DNA from: an uncultured Clostridia bacterium
GTDB taxonomy: Bacteria; Bacillota; Clostridia; TANB77; CAG-465
DNA: 52,929 bases
NCBI GenBank assembly: GCA_934149365.1
Contig: CAKPEI010000008.1
Coordinates: forward strand, 1-52,929
Direction: 5' to 3'
This document shows, piece by piece, positions 8,481 to 17,934 of this stretch. Positions within the stretch are counted from its first letter, which is position 1, and the number at the start of each line of letters is the position of its first letter. Position numbers and translations under genes: made by a program. Under the pieces are notes generated by a model, which did not search any database, had not been told where the DNA came from, and saw nothing but the letters and a program-made list of their open reading frames with translations.

Positions 8481-10877
8481 TTATTTTATGTATTCTCTTG
8501 CTTTTTCAGCATAATGCTTTAATTTTTGATGTACTAAATAATTTATGCTACCTTTTTCATAACTTTCAGTCTCTTCTTTATATTTTCCAGAAGAAACGCC
8601 AGTTAAAATTTCAATTCCTTCATCTATTGTTGCAACAGGGTAGATATGGAATAGTCCATCTTTTACAGCATCTATAATTTCATCACTTAAAGCTAGATTT
8701 GCAACATTTTGGTAAGGTATTATTACACCTTGATTTCCAGTTACACCTTGATATTTACATATTTCAAAGAAACCTTCTATTTTTTCTGTTACTCCACCTA
8801 TAGGTTGTATTTCACCTTTTTGATTAACAGAACCAGTCACCGCAATACCTTGTTTTATTGGAACACCAGAAAGAGAAGAGAGTATTGCATAAAGTTCTGT
8901 AGAAGAGGCACTGTCTCCATCAACACCATTATATAATTGTTCAAAACATAAACTTGCTGTTAAACTAAGCGGAATATCTTGTGCAAATTTTTGACCTATG
9001 TAACTAGCTAATATATATACTCCTTTAGAGTGGGTAGTACCACTCATTGAAACTTCACGTTCAATATTTATAACACCAGAATTACCTAGGTAAGTATTGG
9101 CAGTTATAAGGACAGGTTTACCAAATGTAGCATCGCCAGTGTTTATTATCGTTAAACCATTAATTTGCCCAATAGCTTCACCATCTGTTTTTAATATAAC
9201 AGTACCATTTTTAATCATTTCTTTTAGGTTTTCATCGTATTTTGCATAACGTGTTATACGGTTCTTGATAGCACCTTTTACATGTTCAGCGTCTACTAAT
9301 TTTTTACCCGCTTTGTTTGCAACAAATGAAGACTCTATTATTATATCTGTTAAGTCTACTTGCATAGCAGTAAGTTTCCTTTTATCTCCAGCACATCTAG
9401 AACTGTATTCAACAATTTCTTTTATAGCTTCACGTTTGAAAGGAAGTAGACCGTCTTTTTTTACAACATAGGCAACGTATTCTGCTGTTCTTTGAACATT
9501 AGTAGGCGTTCTTGGAATTGAGTCATCAAAATCAGCCTTGACTTTGAATAACTTCTTAAAGTCAGAGTCTACATTAGAAAGTTGCATGTAAATAGATTCA
9601 CTACCGATAAGTACAACTTGTAAGTTAAGAGGGATAAGTTCTGGCTTTAAGCTTATAATAGTACTTCCAGAGGTCATATCTCTTGAGCTATCTATTGTAA
9701 TTTCATTGTTTCTAAGAACTCTTTTAAAAGCTTCCCATAAAGTCATATTACACATTAAATCTCTTGCATTTATTAGTAAATATCCACCATTTGCTTTATG
9801 CATAAGACCAGCTTTTAACATTGTATGGTCTGTTTTTAAGCTACCCATTTGGTTTTCATATTCAAGCTTACCAAATAGGTCATAGTAACTAGGGTTTGTG
9901 CAAACTACCACTGGAGCTTGTTTTAAGTTTTCATTATTTACAAGTAAATTAACTCTGTATTTTTCCCATGGCCTTTGTTCTAGCCTAATTTGATTTGGAA
10001 GAGGTACCATGTTAGGAGTTGTAGCTTTAGGTTTAAAATGTTCAATATTTTTTACTATGTCACTTTGAACATTAAATAAAAAGTTTTGAAGCTTTAAATT
10101 ATCTTTATATTTAAGTTTTAAGTTGTTTATGTTTTTTGAAACAATATATGTAGTAAAATTAGCTTGCCATTCAGATACTTTTATAGTGCACTCTTTATCA
10201 AGCATTTCTATTTTTTTCATTACTTCCATTGTTTCTGCTTGTATTTTAGGAGACTTTTCTTCAAAACTTTTTTTGATGCTAGCATCTAAAGCATTAAATT
10301 CTTGTTCATTTAAGACATTACCATTGTATATAGGTGAAAAGTATATTCCAGTTTCAGTTGTTTTTATTTTAAAACCTTCTGAAGTTGTATACTCATCAAA
10401 TTTTTTCATTATTTCATTTTTCTTTTGCTCATACTCACTTACAATTACTTTTTTCTCTTTTTCAACGTCACTAGAGCCAAAAGATTTTAAAAGTTCATTT
10501 CGTATAGCAGTAATAAATTTGTTCATATCTTCTTTAAGCATTCTTCCTTGTCCTGCAGGAAGAGATAATGCAAGTGGTTCGTTAGGATTATCAAAATTAT
10601 ATATGTAGCAAATATCATTTGGTATTTTTTGACTTTTTGCAAGTTTGTTAACTACAGATAAAACATAAGCTGTTTTACCCATTCCAACATTACCGCATAC
10701 ATAAAGATTAAAGCCTTTTTGATAAATCTGCATAGCTGTTTTAACTGCTTCAAGAGCTCTTTCTTGTCCTATTATTCCGTTGTATGTTTCAAGTTCATTA
10801 GATGTTTTAAACTTAAAAGCACTTAACGGACAATCGTTTTTTAAATCTGTGTATTTTAATTCTTTAATTCTTTTCAT
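8481..10877 (-). CDS. Lon-family ATP-dependent protease of the LonH/YcbZ type
   Basis: 798 aa. The N-terminal AAA domain has Walker A GNVGMGKTAYVL (about residues 62-73), interrupted by a long helical insert (about 130-280, many Glu/Lys). The C-terminal Lon proteolytic domain has the catalytic Ser in GVDGDSASSTELYA and the catalytic Lys in GGVTEKIEGFFE. The layout matches the AAA_32/Lon_C proteins related to E. coli YcbZ, not classical LonA, since there is no N-terminal LAN domain. Substrates are unknown. The start follows GAGGTAACAT on the minus strand. Confidence 0.88.
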   Translation of the reverse strand: MKRIKELKYTDLKNDCPLSAFKFKTSNELETYNGIIGQERALEAVKTAMQIYQKGFNLYVCGNVGMGKTAYVLSVVNKLAKSQKIPNDICYIYNFDNPNEPLALSLPAGQGRMLKEDMNKFITAIRNELLKSFGSSDVEKEKKVIVSEYEQKKNEIMKKFDEYTTSEGFKIKTTETGIYFSPIYNGNVLNEQEFNALDASIKKSFEEKSPKIQAETMEVMKKIEMLDKECTIKVSEWQANFTTYIVSKNINNLKLKYKDNLKLQNFLFNVQSDIVKNIEHFKPKATTPNMVPLPNQIRLEQRPWEKYRVNLLVNNENLKQAPVVVCTNPSYYDLFGKLEYENQMGSLKTDHTMLKAGLMHKANGGYLLINARDLMCNMTLWEAFKRVLRNNEITIDSSRDMTSGSTIISLKPELIPLNLQVVLIGSESIYMQLSNVDSDFKKLFKVKADFDDSIPRTPTNVQRTAEYVAYVVKKDGLLPFKREAIKEIVEYSSRCAGDKRKLTAMQVDLTDIIIESSFVANKAGKKLVDAEHVKGAIKNRITRYAKYDENLKEMIKNGTVILKTDGEAIGQINGLTIINTGDATFGKPVLITANTYLGNSGVINIEREVSMSGTTHSKGVYILASYIGQKFAQDIPLSLTASLCFEQLYNGVDGDSASSTELYAILSSLSGVPIKQGIAVTGSVNQKGEIQPIGGVTEKIEGFFEICKYQGVTGNQGVIIPYQNVANLALSDEIIDAVKDGLFHIYPVATIDEGIEILTGVSSGKYKEETESYEKGSINYLVHQKLKHYAEKAREYIK

Positions 10878-11030
10878 ATGTTACCTCTATAATTTATACA
10901 TTTATATAGAAAATATATACTAAAACGAAAAAATATTCAATATATACACTAAAAAAAATTGTTAAAATCAATATTGTAATATTATTGTAACATAAATTCA
11001 ATATAAGACGAAAATTAGTTAACGAATAAT

Positions 11031-11059
11031 TTGACTAATTTACATAATTATGGTATAAT
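11031..11059 (+). promoter_or_regulatory. Promoter of the sigma factor gene
   Basis: TTGACT (11031-11036), 17-base spacer, TATAAT (11054-11059). It lies 57 bases ahead of the preferred start at 11116. Confidence 0.7.
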
Positions 11060-11115
11060 ATAAAAGGTTTTAACCAGTGTTATTATATAATTATGTAATA
11101 AGGAAGGGTGGAAAA

Positions 11116-12210
11116 ATGTATTCAAGTGTAGCGGTTAATTTTAACAATATAAGCCCTATTATGGCAGAGAAAGGAGTAGTGGTGATTGATATGCGTAAAA
11201 AAGATACTATTAATCATGAAACTGTAGAAAATGAACTCCTTGATGCTAATTTCGAGGAAGAACCATCAGAAGAGGAACTTAAGAAGATCGATGAAGGCAA
11301 AGATACTTCTAATCGGTTTGAAAATGATGATGACTTGTTAGAAGATGAAAAAGTTGTCGGTGGCATCAACGTTTTTGGCAAAACAGAAGTAGATTATTAC
11401 ATCAAACAGATTGTGTCAATTCCTATATGCACTCCTGAAGAGGAGAGAGAGTATTTTGAAAAAATTAAAAAGGGCGATGCTAAAGCTAAAGAAGAATTTA
11501 TTACAAGAAATCTAAGACTTGTACTAAAAAGTGCTCTTAAATACCAAAACAGAATGGGAAGTTGTACGCTTGCTGATTTAATTCAGGAAGGAAACATTGG
11601 GCTGCTTAAAGCAGTAGAAAGGTTTGATCCTACTAAAGGTTTTAAGTTTAGCACATATGCCACATGGTGGATCAGGCAAGGTATATCAAGAGGAGTGGCA
11701 GACCAGAGCAGAACGGTTAGGATACCTGTTCATATGATGGAATGGGTAAACAGGTACAAAAGGGTAATGAGAGACTATGAGCAAACACATGGCTTTGAAC
11801 CCGGTTGTAATGTAATGGCTGAGCTTCTTAATATTTCTCTTGAAAAAGCAATAGAAATTGCCAAATTTACCAGAGAAACGGTTTCGCTTTCTGCTCCTGT
11901 AGGTGAAGAGGAAGATTCTACATTGGCGGAATTTATACCATCAACAGACATTCCTGTTGAAGAAGTTACTGAAAACAAAGAACTTGTGAATGTGGTAAGA
12001 AAAATGATTAATGAACTTAAGCCAAGGGAAAGAGAAGTAATAATGGCAAGATACGGTATAGGCGATGGAAGACCTAAAACTCTTGAGGAAGTTGGTCAAA
12101 GTTTTGGCGTAACAAGAGAGAGAATAAGGCAGATAGAAGCAAAGGCTTTGCGTAGCTTGAAAAGACGTTCAAATAGGAATGATATAGAATTAAAAGAATT
12201 CCTTAACTGA
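11116..12210 (+). CDS. RNA polymerase sigma-70 family factor, RpoD-like
   Basis: 364 aa from the ATG at 11116, which follows AGGAAGGGTGG; an upstream in-frame start at 11077 has no such site. Regions are clear: 1.2 (DYYIKQIVSIPICTPEEER), 2.1-2.4 (NLRLVLKSALKY, LIQEGNIGLLKAVERFD, FSTYATWWIRQGISR) and 4.2 (TLEEVGQSFGVTRERIRQIE). Region 2.4 and 4.2 predict ordinary TTGACA/TATAAT recognition. Region 3.0 (MMEWVNRYKRVMRDYEQTHG) departs from the usual MVETINKL form, and dnaG, the usual neighbour of rpoD, is absent, so it may be a second RpoD-like factor and not the main one. Base use is slightly more GC-rich than neighbours. Confidence 0.85.
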   Translation: MYSSVAVNFNNISPIMAEKGVVVIDMRKKDTINHETVENELLDANFEEEPSEEELKKIDEGKDTSNRFENDDDLLEDEKVVGGINVFGKTEVDYYIKQIVSIPICTPEEEREYFEKIKKGDAKAKEEFITRNLRLVLKSALKYQNRMGSCTLADLIQEGNIGLLKAVERFDPTKGFKFSTYATWWIRQGISRGVADQSRTVRIPVHMMEWVNRYKRVMRDYEQTHGFEPGCNVMAELLNISLEKAIEIAKFTRETVSLSAPVGEEEDSTLAEFIPSTDIPVEEVTENKELVNVVRKMINELKPREREVIMARYGIGDGRPKTLEEVGQSFGVTRERIRQIEAKALRSLKRRSNRNDIELKEFLN

Positions 12211-12211
12211 G

Positions 12212-12247
12212 ATAAATACCAGGGAAATTTTCCCTGGTATTTATTTT
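12212..12247 (+). terminator. Terminator after the sigma factor gene
   Basis: ATAAATACCAGGGA and its exact complement TCCCTGGTATTTAT, with a short loop, followed by TTTT. A strong hairpin directly after the stop codon. Confidence 0.88.
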
Positions 12248-12296
12248 GACTTGCAATATTATTACTTATATGGTATTATCATGACGAGGTGATAAT

Positions 12297-13007
12297 ATGG
12301 GCTCTGCAGTTATGCACTTGTGTATAGGCAAAAAAGTAGCACAAAAATTGAACAATTCAGATAGGAAGGAATTTTTAATAGGAAATCTTGCTCCAGACTT
12401 AAGTAAGATAACTAATCAATCAAAGTATATTTCTCACTTTTTGAAAAAGGTAGAAATAAATGGAGTAGAAAGAGAAGTTCCTGACCTACCTAGATTTATA
12501 TCAGAATATAAAGAGAGATTGAAAGAACCTTTTGTACAGGGATATCTATGCCATTTAATATCTGATGATGTTTGGTTTAGATATTATATACCAAATCATG
12601 TTGTTGCAATAACCGAAGACAAAAATCAAATACTTTTAAGAGATATAGATGATTATATGCCGTATATAGATTTTAGAAATATGATGTACAGAGATTATGC
12701 TAAAACAAATAAATATTTATTTGAATTGTATAAATTGAATTTAAAGAGATTTGACAATATGGATATAGATAATCCTGACATGAAAGAGTTTGAGTTTGAG
12801 GAAATACATAGATTAATTGAACAAATATCATACTTTTTGGAATATACACAAGATAATGTTGAAGGTATGACTTTGCCAGATGGTGAGGAAGAAAATGAAA
12901 AAGATGAAGAGCTAGAACTTTTGTCTAAAACTGAGATAGTCACATATATAGAGGAAGCTATTAATAAAGTAATAGACGAGTATACTGAATTAGGATTGAT
13001 AAAATAA
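12297..13007 (+). CDS. Zinc-dependent phospholipase C-like protein
   Basis: 236 aa. The arrangement of histidines and acidic residues (MHLCIGKKVAQKLN, FLIGNLAPDLSK, ISHF, GYLCHLISDDVWF) fits the zinc-dependent phospholipase C family (PF00882-like) widespread in Clostridia. There is no signal peptide, so it is probably cytoplasmic and its substrate need not be a phospholipid. The C-terminal third is highly acidic. GAGGTGATA precedes the ATG. It stands alone between two terminators. Confidence 0.65.
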   Translation: MGSAVMHLCIGKKVAQKLNNSDRKEFLIGNLAPDLSKITNQSKYISHFLKKVEINGVEREVPDLPRFISEYKERLKEPFVQGYLCHLISDDVWFRYYIPNHVVAITEDKNQILLRDIDDYMPYIDFRNMMYRDYAKTNKYLFELYKLNLKRFDNMDIDNPDMKEFEFEEIHRLIEQISYFLEYTQDNVEGMTLPDGEEENEKDEELELLSKTEIVTYIEEAINKVIDEYTELGLIK

Positions 13008-13042
13008 AAATATAGCGGAGGCGAACTTCGCTATATTTTTTT
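13008..13042. terminator. Bidirectional terminator between phospholipase-like gene and rimI
   Basis: AATATAGCG and CGCTATATT surround an 11-base loop, with T8 on the right and A-rich sequence on the left. Confidence 0.75.
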
Positions 13043-13471
13043 TACATATATTAAAGCATCTTCATGAGTGTCACTATAATAGTTTTTCCTTGTTGATATA
13101 TTTGCAAAACCAACTTTTTCATATAAATGAATAGCGGCTGTGTTTGAATTACGAACTTCTAAAAAAATATTTTCAAGCTTTAACTGTTTGCATTTTGCTA
13201 TAACATTATTTAGTAAAGCTGTTCCTATACCTAGGTTTGTGGAATCTTTTTTAGTAATCACCATTGTTATATCAGCATGATCAACCAATATGTTTATTCC
13301 TATAGAACCAATAACCTTGTCTTTAGCTTCAGCAATTAAGTAATATGAAAGATCACTTTCTAATTCATCTTTTAAAGAATTTTTAGATAGTATTAAATGA
13401 TTATAATCAGATTGAAGTTCATAAATAGCATCTAAATCTTTAATAGATGCCTGTCTTAAGCTATAATTCAT
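13031..13471 (-). CDS. rimI: Ribosomal protein S18 alanine N-acetyltransferase
   Basis: 146 aa GNAT acetyltransferase. The acetyl-CoA loop is seen at about residues 77-85 (KDSTNLGIGTALLN), and the C-terminal NTAAIHLYEKVGF segment is typical of RimI. It overlaps tsaB by 11 bases at its start, the common tsaE-tsaB-rimI order of Firmicutes. The exact target is inferred from this context. Confidence 0.85.
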   Translation of the reverse strand: MNYSLRQASIKDLDAIYELQSDYNHLILSKNSLKDELESDLSYYLIAEAKDKVIGSIGINILVDHADITMVITKKDSTNLGIGTALLNNVIAKCKQLKLENIFLEVRNSNTAAIHLYEKVGFANISTRKNYYSDTHEDALIYVKKI

Positions 13472-14201
13472 TTCTTTTAGCCCTTTCTGCTTGAGATGGT
13501 CTTACATATAAAGCATCGAGTGTAAGATAATCTTTTTGATAATTTTTATCTATTCCTAAAGCTATATAATTACTTAGCATATCAACTAATACTTTTCCTG
13601 ATAAATCTTCGTTATATATATTGAATGTTTCACAAATACTATTTAGCGCTGATTTAAATGTGTTTTCATAATTACTTGCACAATCTCCCACAATTTTAAT
13701 AGAACTTACATCATTTTCATTATTTAGTGTATCTAAAATATCTGCTGTAGCATTATCTATGACATCATTTTTGTACTCAGATATCTTTTGAAGGTATTTC
13801 AAGTTCTCTTTATTTATTACTTTATATACAGCGTAATATATTCTAGAGTTTTTAGCATCCATTATTGATATGATATAGTCTGATGAATCATCAATATTTG
13901 TATATGCTAAAACATCTAAACTAGATACTGCAAATATTGGTACGTTTATAACCTTAGCAAAAGCTTTCACAGTAGAAAGACCAATTCTAATACCTGTAAA
14001 AGATCCAGGTCCTATGGAACATGCTAAATAATTTATATTGTTTAACGAAATATTAGCTTCTTTTAGAGATTCATCTACAAGTGGCAAAAGCTTTTCAGAG
14101 TGAGTAATTTCATTATTTATACTTTTGTCAAAGATAGTAGTATCTTTTTTTATACAAACATTAGCTTTTTTTGTAGAAGTATCTATTCCTAAAATATTCA
14201 T
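13461..14201 (-). CDS. tsaB: tRNA threonylcarbamoyladenosine biosynthesis protein TsaB
   Basis: TsaB is a partner of TsaD and TsaE in forming t6A37 on ANN-decoding tRNAs. The 246-aa protein begins with MNILGIDTSTKKANVC, and shows ACSIGPGSFTGIRIGLSTVK, the family's glycine-rich ASKHA-like motif. Catalytic residues are not expected, since TsaB is a pseudo-ATPase. It is two bases from tsaE and overlaps rimI. TsaD is elsewhere. Confidence 0.93.
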   Translation of the reverse strand: MNILGIDTSTKKANVCIKKDTTIFDKSINNEITHSEKLLPLVDESLKEANISLNNINYLACSIGPGSFTGIRIGLSTVKAFAKVINVPIFAVSSLDVLAYTNIDDSSDYIISIMDAKNSRIYYAVYKVINKENLKYLQKISEYKNDVIDNATADILDTLNNENDVSSIKIVGDCASNYENTFKSALNSICETFNIYNEDLSGKVLVDMLSNYIALGIDKNYQKDYLTLDALYVRPSQAERAKRNEL

Positions 14202-14203
14202 TT

Positions 14204-14650
14204 TTAAACTACATCTCCTTTATTATATATAGTTATTTTTCTGTAATTATCATTTTCGGGAATGTGAGCAATATGCACATATATCGTGTTTTCGGGTAAA
14301 ATATCTTGTATGATCTTTCCCCATTCTATTATACACATTCCTTTTTCAAAGTAGTCAGTTCCTATGGAATCTATAAAGTCATCACTACCACTTAATCTGT
14401 ATACATCAAAGTGATATATAGTGTTTACCGACTTTGAAGAAATTACAGGGTATTCATTTACTATTGTAAAAGTAGGGCTACATACTAAATTAGAAATGTC
14501 AAAATATTTAGCAAGTCCATATACAAATTTAGTTTTGCCAGCTCCTAAATCTCCATCTAGAACAACTACAGAATTATTATTCAATGATTTGGCAAATTCA
14601 TATGCGATTTCTTCTGTTTCTAATTCGCTTTTTGATATGTATTCTTTCAA
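14204..14650 (-). CDS. tsaE: tRNA threonylcarbamoyladenosine biosynthesis ATPase TsaE
   Basis: 148 aa P-loop protein that drives turnover of the TsaB-TsaD complex. Walker A is LDGDLGAGKTKFVYGLAK at about residues 34-51; CSPTFTIVNEY and HFDVYRL follow, then CIIEWG. All are family landmarks. It is the first gene of the tsaE-tsaB-rimI operon on the minus strand and diverges from the flippase gene. Confidence 0.93.
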   Translation of the reverse strand: MKEYISKSELETEEIAYEFAKSLNNNSVVVLDGDLGAGKTKFVYGLAKYFDISNLVCSPTFTIVNEYPVISSKSVNTIYHFDVYRLSGSDDFIDSIGTDYFEKGMCIIEWGKIIQDILPENTIYVHIAHIPENDNYRKITIYNKGDVV

Positions 14651-14791
14651 TTAAAATCACCATAAATATTATACAATTAAAAACTCCAGGTGTAAAGGAA
14701 ATGTGAAAAAGAATAGGTTATAGTTGAATTATTTTTTTGTTTGTCATATAATTACTTGTGCAAGAATTTAATAATTATAGGTGGTGTTAAA

Positions 14792-16393
14792 TTGGCTATT
14801 AAAAAGCAAACCTTTATGAAAGGTGTTTTAGTTATAATGATTTCTCAAATATTGATAAAAATATTTGGGTTTATTTACAGGATAGTACTTACTAATATAG
14901 ATGGGTTTAGTGATGTAGGGAATAGTTACTATGGTGCAGGGTATAAAGTGTATTCCTTTATACTTGCTATTGCAACGATGGGGATACCTAATACAATATC
15001 GAAGCTAGTATCAGAAAAACTAGCAGTTGGAGATAACAAAGGTGCGCATAAAGTATTTAAGACTGCACTTATGGTATTTTCAGCAGTGGGAATATTCTTC
15101 TCGTTATTATTGCTACTTTCATCAGTTTATGTAGCAACGAATATATTGTCTAACCCGGGAGTTAAATATACTCTTATGGTGTTATCACCTGCGGTATTGT
15201 TTGTATCAATTGCTTCCGTATTTAGAGGATATTTCGTTGGAATGGAAAATATGGTTGCACATAGTGTAGCCCAAATAATAGAACAAATAGTAAACAGCGT
15301 ACTTTCAATAGTTTTTGTAATGATGCTTATGACAAAGTCTCCAGAGATAATGGCAGCAGGTTCAACTGCAGCTACAGCTGTTTCTACGTTGGTAGCATTA
15401 CTATACTTGTTTATCTATTATAGAAGAAGTAGAAAAGACATAAAAGAAAATGTTAGAAAATCTATTGATGTACCACAAGAGGGAAGAAGACAAATAGTTA
15501 AGAAAATAATACATTATGTTATACCAATTTCTTTTGGTAGTGTAGTTGTGGCACTTGCAGGAATGATAGATTTAGTAACGGTAATGGATGGACTTCAAAA
15601 GTTTGGTTATACGTTAGAGCAAGCAAATGAAAAGTTTGGAATAATATTAGGAAAGGTCGATATTTTAACATCAGTACCACTAGCACTGAATGTTGCTTTT
15701 TCAACATCACTTGTGCCAGTTGTTACTAGTGCAATAACTAAAGGAAATAAAAAAGAGGCAATAAATAAAATAAATTATTCAATGAAAATATCTTCAATAA
15801 TAGCATTTCCTTGTGCAGTAGGTTTATCAATACTTGCAGGGCCTATAATACAAATGTTATTCCCAAATGCTAGCCAAGGAGCATATTTGTTAAGAATAGA
15901 AGCTTTTGTTGTTATATTTTCAGTATTAGCGCAAACAGCATATGGTTCGCTGCATGGACTTGGTAAGTTGTATATACCAGGTATATCTCTTCTTATAGGA
16001 GCAATAGTAAAATATTTCCTTAATATTGTATTTATACCTATTTTTGGTGAAGTGGTAGTGCCTATAACTACATTAATATATCAAGCTATAGCTGTGACAG
16101 TTTCAACTGTTTGTCTATACACAACGTTAAATACAAGATATGATAAGAATAACATATTATTAAAACCATTTATAGCATCATTAATAATGGCAGTAGCTAC
16201 AATTTTATCATATTATTTGATACATTACATAACATCTTCAAATAGTGTGGCTGTATTGCTTAGTATAGTGGTGGCAGTTGCTACATATATAATAGCTACA
16301 GCTAATTTGGGTGCACTAGACGATAAGGAAATTATGGAACTTCCTTATGGTAACAAAATATGTCACTTTGTTAAAAAAATAAAAAAAGTTTGA
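14792..16393 (+). CDS. Polysaccharide/lipid flippase of the SpoVB-MurJ-like MATE superfamily
   Basis: 533 aa from a TTG at 14792 that follows AGGTGGTG; the longer frame from 14741 has no ribosome site. The protein has about 12-14 hydrophobic segments over its length. Motifs such as FIYRIVLTNI near the start, the stretch YKVYSFILAIATMGIPN and FRGYFVGMENM match SpoVB/MurJ-type exporters of the Firmicutes (polysaccharide_synt, MviN-like). The role is probably to flip a lipid-linked glycan for the cell wall or spore cortex. Which of these is not decided by sequence. Confidence 0.83.
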   Translation: MAIKKQTFMKGVLVIMISQILIKIFGFIYRIVLTNIDGFSDVGNSYYGAGYKVYSFILAIATMGIPNTISKLVSEKLAVGDNKGAHKVFKTALMVFSAVGIFFSLLLLLSSVYVATNILSNPGVKYTLMVLSPAVLFVSIASVFRGYFVGMENMVAHSVAQIIEQIVNSVLSIVFVMMLMTKSPEIMAAGSTAATAVSTLVALLYLFIYYRRSRKDIKENVRKSIDVPQEGRRQIVKKIIHYVIPISFGSVVVALAGMIDLVTVMDGLQKFGYTLEQANEKFGIILGKVDILTSVPLALNVAFSTSLVPVVTSAITKGNKKEAINKINYSMKISSIIAFPCAVGLSILAGPIIQMLFPNASQGAYLLRIEAFVVIFSVLAQTAYGSLHGLGKLYIPGISLLIGAIVKYFLNIVFIPIFGEVVVPITTLIYQAIAVTVSTVCLYTTLNTRYDKNNILLKPFIASLIMAVATILSYYLIHYITSSNSVAVLLSIVVAVATYIIATANLGALDDKEIMELPYGNKICHFVKKIKKV

Positions 16394-16401
16394 AAAAAGT
16401 G

Positions 16402-16430
16402 TTGACAATATTCAACAAATAAAGTATAAC
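16402..16430 (+). promoter_or_regulatory. Promoter of the HU gene
   Basis: TTGACA (16402-16407), 17-base spacer, TATAAC (16425-16430), 36 bases before the start codon region. Near-consensus, as expected for an abundant protein. Confidence 0.8.
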
Positions 16431-16466
16431 ATAAGTGTAATCTTAAAAAATAGGAGGTAAATTAAG

Positions 16467-16745
16467 ATGAATAAAGGAGAATTAATTGCTAAAATTGCTG
16501 AAGAAAGCAAATTAACTAAAAAAGCTGCAGAAGCTGCATTAGATGCATTCGTAGCATCTGTTGAAGAAGCTCTTAAGAAAGGTGAAAAAGTTCAATTAGT
16601 TGGATTTGGAACTTTTGAAGTAAGACAAAGAGCAGCTAGAAAAGGAAGAAATCCTTTAACTAGAGCAGAAATAAAAATACCTGCTTCTAAAGCACCTGTA
16701 TTCAAAGCTGGAAAAGCTCTTAAAGAAACAGTTAACGGTAAATAG
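16467..16745 (+). CDS. hup: DNA-binding protein HU
   Basis: 92 aa nucleoid protein that bends DNA as a dimer. It begins MNKGELIAKIAEESKLTKKA, has GFGTFEVRQRAARKGRNP in the DNA-contacting arm, and KAPVFKAGKALKETVN at the end. The start follows AGGAGG. Its own promoter and terminator show that it is a single-gene transcript. Codons are biased to T- and A-ending types with GCT for Ala, as in highly expressed genes. Confidence 0.97.
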   Translation: MNKGELIAKIAEESKLTKKAAEAALDAFVASVEEALKKGEKVQLVGFGTFEVRQRAARKGRNPLTRAEIKIPASKAPVFKAGKALKETVNGK

Positions 16746-16754
16746 TCAATAAAA

Positions 16755-16784
16755 GTACTGCATAGAAATATGCGGTATTTTTTT
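16755..16784 (+). terminator. Terminator after HU
   Basis: TACTGCAT pairs with ATGCGGTA (one G-U pair), with a six-base loop, followed by seven T. Confidence 0.82.
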
Positions 16785-16924
16785 GGCTCTAAGTCAATAG
16801 TTGAGGTGTGGAGTAAAGGAAAAGTTTGTGAATAAAATATTTGGTAATGTAAGAGGGAAAGAATTAGTTATTATATAATTTGGTTTTTATAAGGAGAAAA
16901 GTTGGTAAAGGTAGCTTGCTATAG

Positions 16925-16942
16925 TTGCTAATAGATTAGCAA
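16925..16942. promoter_or_regulatory. Palindromic operator-like site upstream of the SWIM gene
   Basis: TTGCTAAT, two bases, ATTAGCAA: a perfect 8-bp inverted repeat in the 268-base gap between HU and the SWIM gene. It could be a repressor site. The rest of the gap shows no supported gene. Confidence 0.4.
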
Positions 16943-17013
16943 AACGATATACTATACAAAAATTGAAATATAGAAAGAAATTATGTGGATAATGAATTGT
17001 GAGATAAGTTAAG

Positions 17014-17931
17014 ATGAAAGAACTAGCTACGATTTTTGATATTATAATAATTGCTTGCTATTTTTTACTTAGGGGAATACTTAAGAGTATTGCTTTTTTA
17101 GTAACAACTGTTGCTTGGATTGTAAAATGGTTTATAGAACGTTTGACCAAAAGATATAATATGAAGGATATTACTAAAACACCTAATATTACTAATATCT
17201 CTATTAATAAATGTCAAGGCAATGAACTTACTAAAAATATAAAGGAAAAACTGCAGATAAGTGATAAGTCAATATATGATGCAGAGTTTGATGAGAGAAT
17301 AAGAAAACGTGGTGAAACGTATTACAATGAAGGCAGAGTAAAAAATGTTATACAAAACGAGAATAATTATAAGTGTATAGTATGTGGTAGTAAAGAATAT
17401 AATGCGCATATTAAGTTTGATTTAAACAGCTTTATAGAAGAGGCGGGATGTACATGCCCATATTATGTGGATAATGAAAAGTATTGTAAGCACATATATG
17501 CCCTTTTATATAAAGTTAAATGTAGTAATAACAAAGAAATTATAATTAGAGAAGCAGAACACATTCTTGAAAGTAGTAGTTTGGTTATTAAAAAATCTCA
17601 AACATATATTAAGGAAAATATTTTATTGTTTGATTCAAAAACGATAAACCAGTACGTGGACTATATAACTATTAATGAAAAAGAATCGGAAGATATTATA
17701 TTGGATTTGAAAAATCAAAAATTTGAAGGTTATATGATAAAAGATTTAATTTTGCTATTTGGCAAATTAGATGAGTTGAAGCATAGCGTGGAAAATGTGT
17801 TGAAGAGTGAGGGAAGAGATTTGTACAAAGATACTTTAGGTAACAATAAGAAAAATGGCAGTAGTTTAAAAATAACAGATATAATGACTTACTTTGCAAT
17901 TTTAGATTTGATTACTGGAAAAGATAATTAG
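17014..17931 (+). CDS. Membrane-linked SWIM zinc-finger protein
   Basis: 305 aa. The first 45 residues hold one or two hydrophobic stretches (IFDIIIIACYFLL, SIAFLVTTVAWIVKWF). Residues about 85-170 form a SWIM domain: RGETYYNEGRVKNV followed by CTCPYYVDNEKYCKHI, the CxCx(n)CxH zinc ligands. SWIM domains bind DNA or proteins. The C-terminal half is charged and helical. The coupling of a membrane anchor and SWIM is unusual and the function unknown. The ribosome site is weak. It is the last gene before the integrated element. Confidence 0.7.
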   Translation: MKELATIFDIIIIACYFLLRGILKSIAFLVTTVAWIVKWFIERLTKRYNMKDITKTPNITNISINKCQGNELTKNIKEKLQISDKSIYDAEFDERIRKRGETYYNEGRVKNVIQNENNYKCIVCGSKEYNAHIKFDLNSFIEEAGCTCPYYVDNEKYCKHIYALLYKVKCSNNKEIIIREAEHILESSSLVIKKSQTYIKENILLFDSKTINQYVDYITINEKESEDIILDLKNQKFEGYMIKDLILLFGKLDELKHSVENVLKSEGRDLYKDTLGNNKKNGSSLKITDIMTYFAILDLITGKDN

Positions 17932-17934
17932 GAT

